Source: Amoebophrya sp. A120
Taxonomy: Eukaryota; Sar; Dinophyceae; Syndiniales; Amoebophryaceae
Assembly (NCBI GenBank): GCA_905178155.1
Contig: CAJINV010000004.1
Location: 8,702,882-8,766,881 of the forward strand
Length of the DNA stretch: 64,000 bases
Direction of reading: 5' to 3'
The translations under genes and the position numbers were made by a program. Below are positions 61,163 through 64,000 of this stretch, in pieces. Position 1 is the first letter of the stretch; the number at the start of each line of letters is the position of its first letter. The notes under the pieces are model-generated. The model worked only from the letters and a program-made list of their open reading frames with translations, made no database searches and was not told the origin of the DNA.

Positions 61163-64000
61163 ATGGCGAGGCTGCGGCGGGGGTGGTGGGCACGACGATT
61201 CGGCGTAGGAGCTGCAGTAGGGGCCACAGCTTTGGTCCTTGTGGGAGATCCTGCAAACCAACTTGTCTCCGCCGCTGCTCCCTCCGTTCTTCTGCCGCCA
61301 GAGTTCCGCGCGTGGCACAACAACCGGGGAACGACGGGCGAAGAGAGTGCAGGAACGCAGGCAACACGGCCTGATGAACATCAGCGTGGAGTTGATAATG
61401 AAGACCCAAGCAGGGCTAGAAGGAAGGAACGCAAACGAAGCAGCGCGAAAATTCCTTCTAATCCAGGTCGGTCATCAGCAACTGAAGTAGACCATGAGGA
61501 ACAGAAAAATCTCCGCTCGGGGACCACGACGCCACCGCACGGTGCAGCTCCAGAAGCAGGTGGGAAAATAAATAAAGCCGCACCAGCACGTGAAGAACAA
61601 GGGAGCAATCATCTCTCGTCGGCGAAGAGGGATAAACAACTCGTTCGCACGAGAAACAAGCCCCCTCAACGGCCGAATAGGACGGTCAGCACGACCCGTC
61701 CTGCTGCGACCTCCGTGCAACCGAAATCTTCAAAAATCGCAGATGCGCATAAAAAATCGCCGCAGAACATCAACGGGTCGAAATCAAGAAGGATTTCCGC
61801 TGCCAAAAACCTCCCCCTCGCCCGCGCCTTGCTGAAGAGCGGTAGAAGTGACGAGAACCAGGGAGATGCTGGTGTTGTCAGGCATGAGGAGAGTTCTCTC
61901 GTCCGCGCGATGCCAGCGGCACGGGCGGACCGGAAGCAGAAGAATCGGTTGGAGCCGAAATCGCTCATGCAGACGGGAACCGGCAGCGACGTCGAGTGGA
62001 CGGTTATGGAACCGAAAATTAATTATGGGTTTTGTTGTAGTGGTGCTACGCGCCGTAAGTGCTTCGGGGCGAAAGATCCCCGCGCGCTAAGTACTTCGCT
62101 CCTTAAGTGCCTCGCCCCTTAGGTGCTTCGCACTTAAAGTGCTTCGCCCATTAAGTGCCTCGCTCCTTAAGTGTTTCGCGCCTTAAGTGCTTCGCTCCTT
62201 AAGTGCTTCAGTGTTTCGCGCCTTAAGTGCTTCGCGCCTTAAGTGCTTCGCGCCTTAAGTGCTTCGCTCCTTAAGTGCTTCGCCCCTTAAGTGCTTCGCC
62301 CCTTAAGTGCTTCGCCCCTTAAGTGCTTCGCCCCTTAAGTGCTTCGGCGATGAAGACCCTCCCCCCTAAAGTAATTCGCTCCTGCTTAAGTCTTTCGCTT
62401 AGGTGCTTACGTAGTGCTTCCTGCAAGTAGCGTTTCGCGTAGGTGGTTCCTCCCTCAAGTGGTGCGCCGCTTCTGTACTGCTTCGCTCAAGTAGTGCCCT
62501 GTTTGAGTACTTGCTCGCCCAGCTGGTGCTCCGCTTGCGTACTGCTTCACTTGAGGGCTTCGCTTACGTGCTTCGCCTGGGTGCTTCGCTTAAGTGCTTC
62601 GCCTGAGTAAGTGCTTCGCTTAAGTGCTTTGCTCAATCGCGCCCCTGAGAAGCGTCGCCCGACAAGTGGTTCGTCGCTTAAGTAGTGCGTCGCTTAAATA
62701 GTGCGTCGCTTAAATAGTGCGTCGCTTAGCTGGTGCGTCGATCAAGTAGTGCCCCGCTTAATTAGCGCGTCGCTTAAGTAGTGCCCCTCTTAATTAGCGC
62801 GTCGCTTAAGTAGTGCGTCGCTTAAGTAGTGCCCCGCTTAAGTAGTGCGTCGCTTAAGTAGTGCGTCGCTTAAGTAGTGCGTCGCTTAAGTAATGCGTCG
62901 CTTAAGTAGTGCGAGTGCCACCTCGCCTCAGTAGTACTGCCTCGCCTAGCTGCGCGTCGCAGATGTGGCGCCCCGCGTAAATGGTTCGCTTCAGTGCCTT
63001 TCTCAAGTGCTCTGTCTATGGCGTTCGAAATTCGGTGCTTCGCTTTTTTGCCGAAGACGACAACAACCTTAATTTTCCCTTCCACAACCGTCACCAACCT
63101 CGCGTCTCGTGGTCGCATCCAGCGGTTGAATAGCGACATCTCGCAGGAGAGGCAATCCGCAGAAGAAAGCGACCGGGAGTGCCGCGCGGAGCAGCAGAGC
63201 ATGCAGTCGGAGGTCATGGAAATGCAGAACAGCCTTGGCGAGATATCATTTCTAAAAACGTCCCCACTACATAGTTGTCATGCAAATCTGCATGCTCAAA
63301 ATGTTTCTCATGCGGAGCCCCATGACAAGCATTTTCTAGGCGCGTTTTGGAATTTGTAGTGCTCCAATCAGCATAATAGGCTAGATCTGTGATGCTGCTG
63401 AACAGGCTAAACAGGATTACACTACGAGGCCAAGCTTGTCATGCGCAACACCCAAAGCTGACAGATTTGTCTAGCAGATTTTCCATCTTGGCTATGGGGT
63501 AGGTACGTTTTTGCTCAGGATGCGAGATCATGATCCAGTTGGCCGACGAAGAGGCGAAGCAGGGAAAAGCCCAGGGCAACAAGATAAGTAAGTGGCTTAC
63601 CACAGTGAGGTTAAGGTGCGGGAGGACTGGCTACTTTGTGATCATGCACTTACTTTTACACTTCTACTTCCACCCTGAAGAACCTATTGGCTTTGAAGAG
63701 TTCTTTGTGTGATGTTGCTCGCTCTTGCACAGATAGATTCAAGCGTATAATATCTGTCCCCACCTAAATCCTTTTTCTTTCCACACGATACGATGACGCG
63801 CACCAGAACAACGCGGACCCGTCGAGTACGAGTGAAGCGTCCGAGAAATGCAACATCGCCGGCGTGCGGGAAAAGCTGCGGCTCGCGGAGAGGCAGTTGG
63901 ACGAGAATCGGAAAGAGGAGAAGCGGCTCGAGGCGGTTTGCAGTGCGGAAAAGCAACACGCCGACGATCAGACGGCGCTGCTGGAGAAGAGTTCCGGGTC
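61163..64000 (+). CDS. Secreted or anchored coiled-coil protein, 5' part (runs off the window)
   Basis: First exon 61163-62050: MARLRRGWWARRFGVGAAVG followed by a hydrophobic run to about residue 38 (signal peptide or anchor), then about 250 residues rich in Lys, Arg, Ser and Pro. It ends at a consensus donor, C|GTAAGTGC. Later exons on the same strand code heptad-rich coiled coil: about 63120-63244 (LNSDISQERQSAEESDRECR...), 63529-63592 (MIQLADEEAKQGKAQGNK, donor GTAAGTGG) and about 63790-64000 (EKLRLAERQLDENRKEEKRL...). The second and third coding pieces join in frame when the introner at 63245-63521 is removed with one duplication. That the first exon belongs to the same gene is inferred from strand, distance and the donor site. 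No family recognised. Confidence 0.6.
62051..63020. repeat. Compound 16-bp minisatellite in the first intron
   Basis: Two successive types: about 62051-62640 built on CTTAAGTGCTTCGCNC (roughly 16 bp, strongly homogeneous between 62210 and 62345), then 62650-62930 built on CTTAAGTAGTGCGTCG (16 bp, nearly perfect from 62800). Between them the units are degenerate. The first unit overlaps the donor splice site. Confidence 0.9.
63245..63521. mobile_element. Introner, family E, in the coiled-coil gene
   Basis: A 277-bp insert flanked by a 7-bp duplication GCGAGAT (63238-63244 and 63522-63528). Ends are weaker inverted repeats around AAAAACGT (ATCATTTCTAAAAACGTCCC at the left; ATCCTGAGCAAAAACGTACC reverse-complemented from the right). 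Removal joins Leu-Gly-Glu-Ile-Met-Ile-Gln in frame. Confidence 0.8.

Noticed and set aside
62051-62940. CRISPR-like appearance of regular short repeats
   Set aside because: Units abut without unique spacers and sit in a eukaryotic intron; it is a minisatellite.

Overview
The window reads as nuclear DNA of a protist, most probably a dinoflagellate-lineage organism. I suspect a parasitic syndinian such as Amoebophrya, because short inverted-repeat intron elements ('introners') with non-GT-AG borders have been described there. That placement is inference. What is seen directly: genes are split by short introns flanked by target-site duplications, one gene sits in a head-to-tail tandem array, there are no operons or bacterial-type signals, and large retroelements fill much of the DNA. 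I recognise no rRNA, tRNA or CRISPR.

Layout. 0.05-5.1 kb: a Penelope-like retroelement (minus strand) with a GIY-YIG-like endonuclease placed before the reverse transcriptase, bounded by two 431-bp direct repeats that differ at about three positions. 5.1-7.6 kb: GC-rich low-complexity DNA with palindromic arrays and no convincing gene. 7.6-29.6 kb: a tandem array of a PLP-dependent amino-acid decarboxylase gene (histidine/serine decarboxylase type, minus strand). It holds a remnant copy end, three near-identical 5,762-bp units (8561-25846) and a diverged fourth copy (26037-29167). Units 1-3 share two introners; the fourth copy carries six others at different sites. 30.1-31.9 kb: a gene with two CCHC zinc knuckles. 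31.9-33.6 kb: no gene.

33.65-54.65 kb: the centrepiece, a 21.0-kb LTR-type element with 1,008-bp LTRs (about 98% identical), a perfect 5-bp target duplication (GTCAA) and all long ORFs on the plus strand. They are ORF1 (1193 aa, starting inside the LTR), ORF2 (501 aa, DUF4326-like), ORF3 (2978 aa: superfamily-1 helicase, cysteine-phosphatase signature, endonuclease/exonuclease/phosphatase domain, part of a reverse transcriptase, RNase H), ORF4 (at least 589 aa), and two small downstream ORFs. ORF1-ORF4 are linked by frame relations suggestive of recoding. I see no integrase.

54.65-57.2 kb: AT-rich then GC-rich DNA without a supported gene. 57.2-60.5 kb: a split gene for ethanolamine-phosphate cytidylyltransferase (two CTP-transferase domains), with four introners whose exact removal restores the protein frame. 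61.2-64.0 kb: the 5' part of a secreted or membrane-anchored coiled-coil protein gene, with a compound 16-bp minisatellite in its first intron and another introner; it runs off the window.

How the parts relate: the host genes are ordinary metabolism (amino-acid decarboxylation; the CDP-ethanolamine branch of phospholipid synthesis). The unusual biology is mobile: at least five TIR families of intron-forming elements, a permuted Penelope element, and a giant LTR element that carries its own helicase and nuclease.
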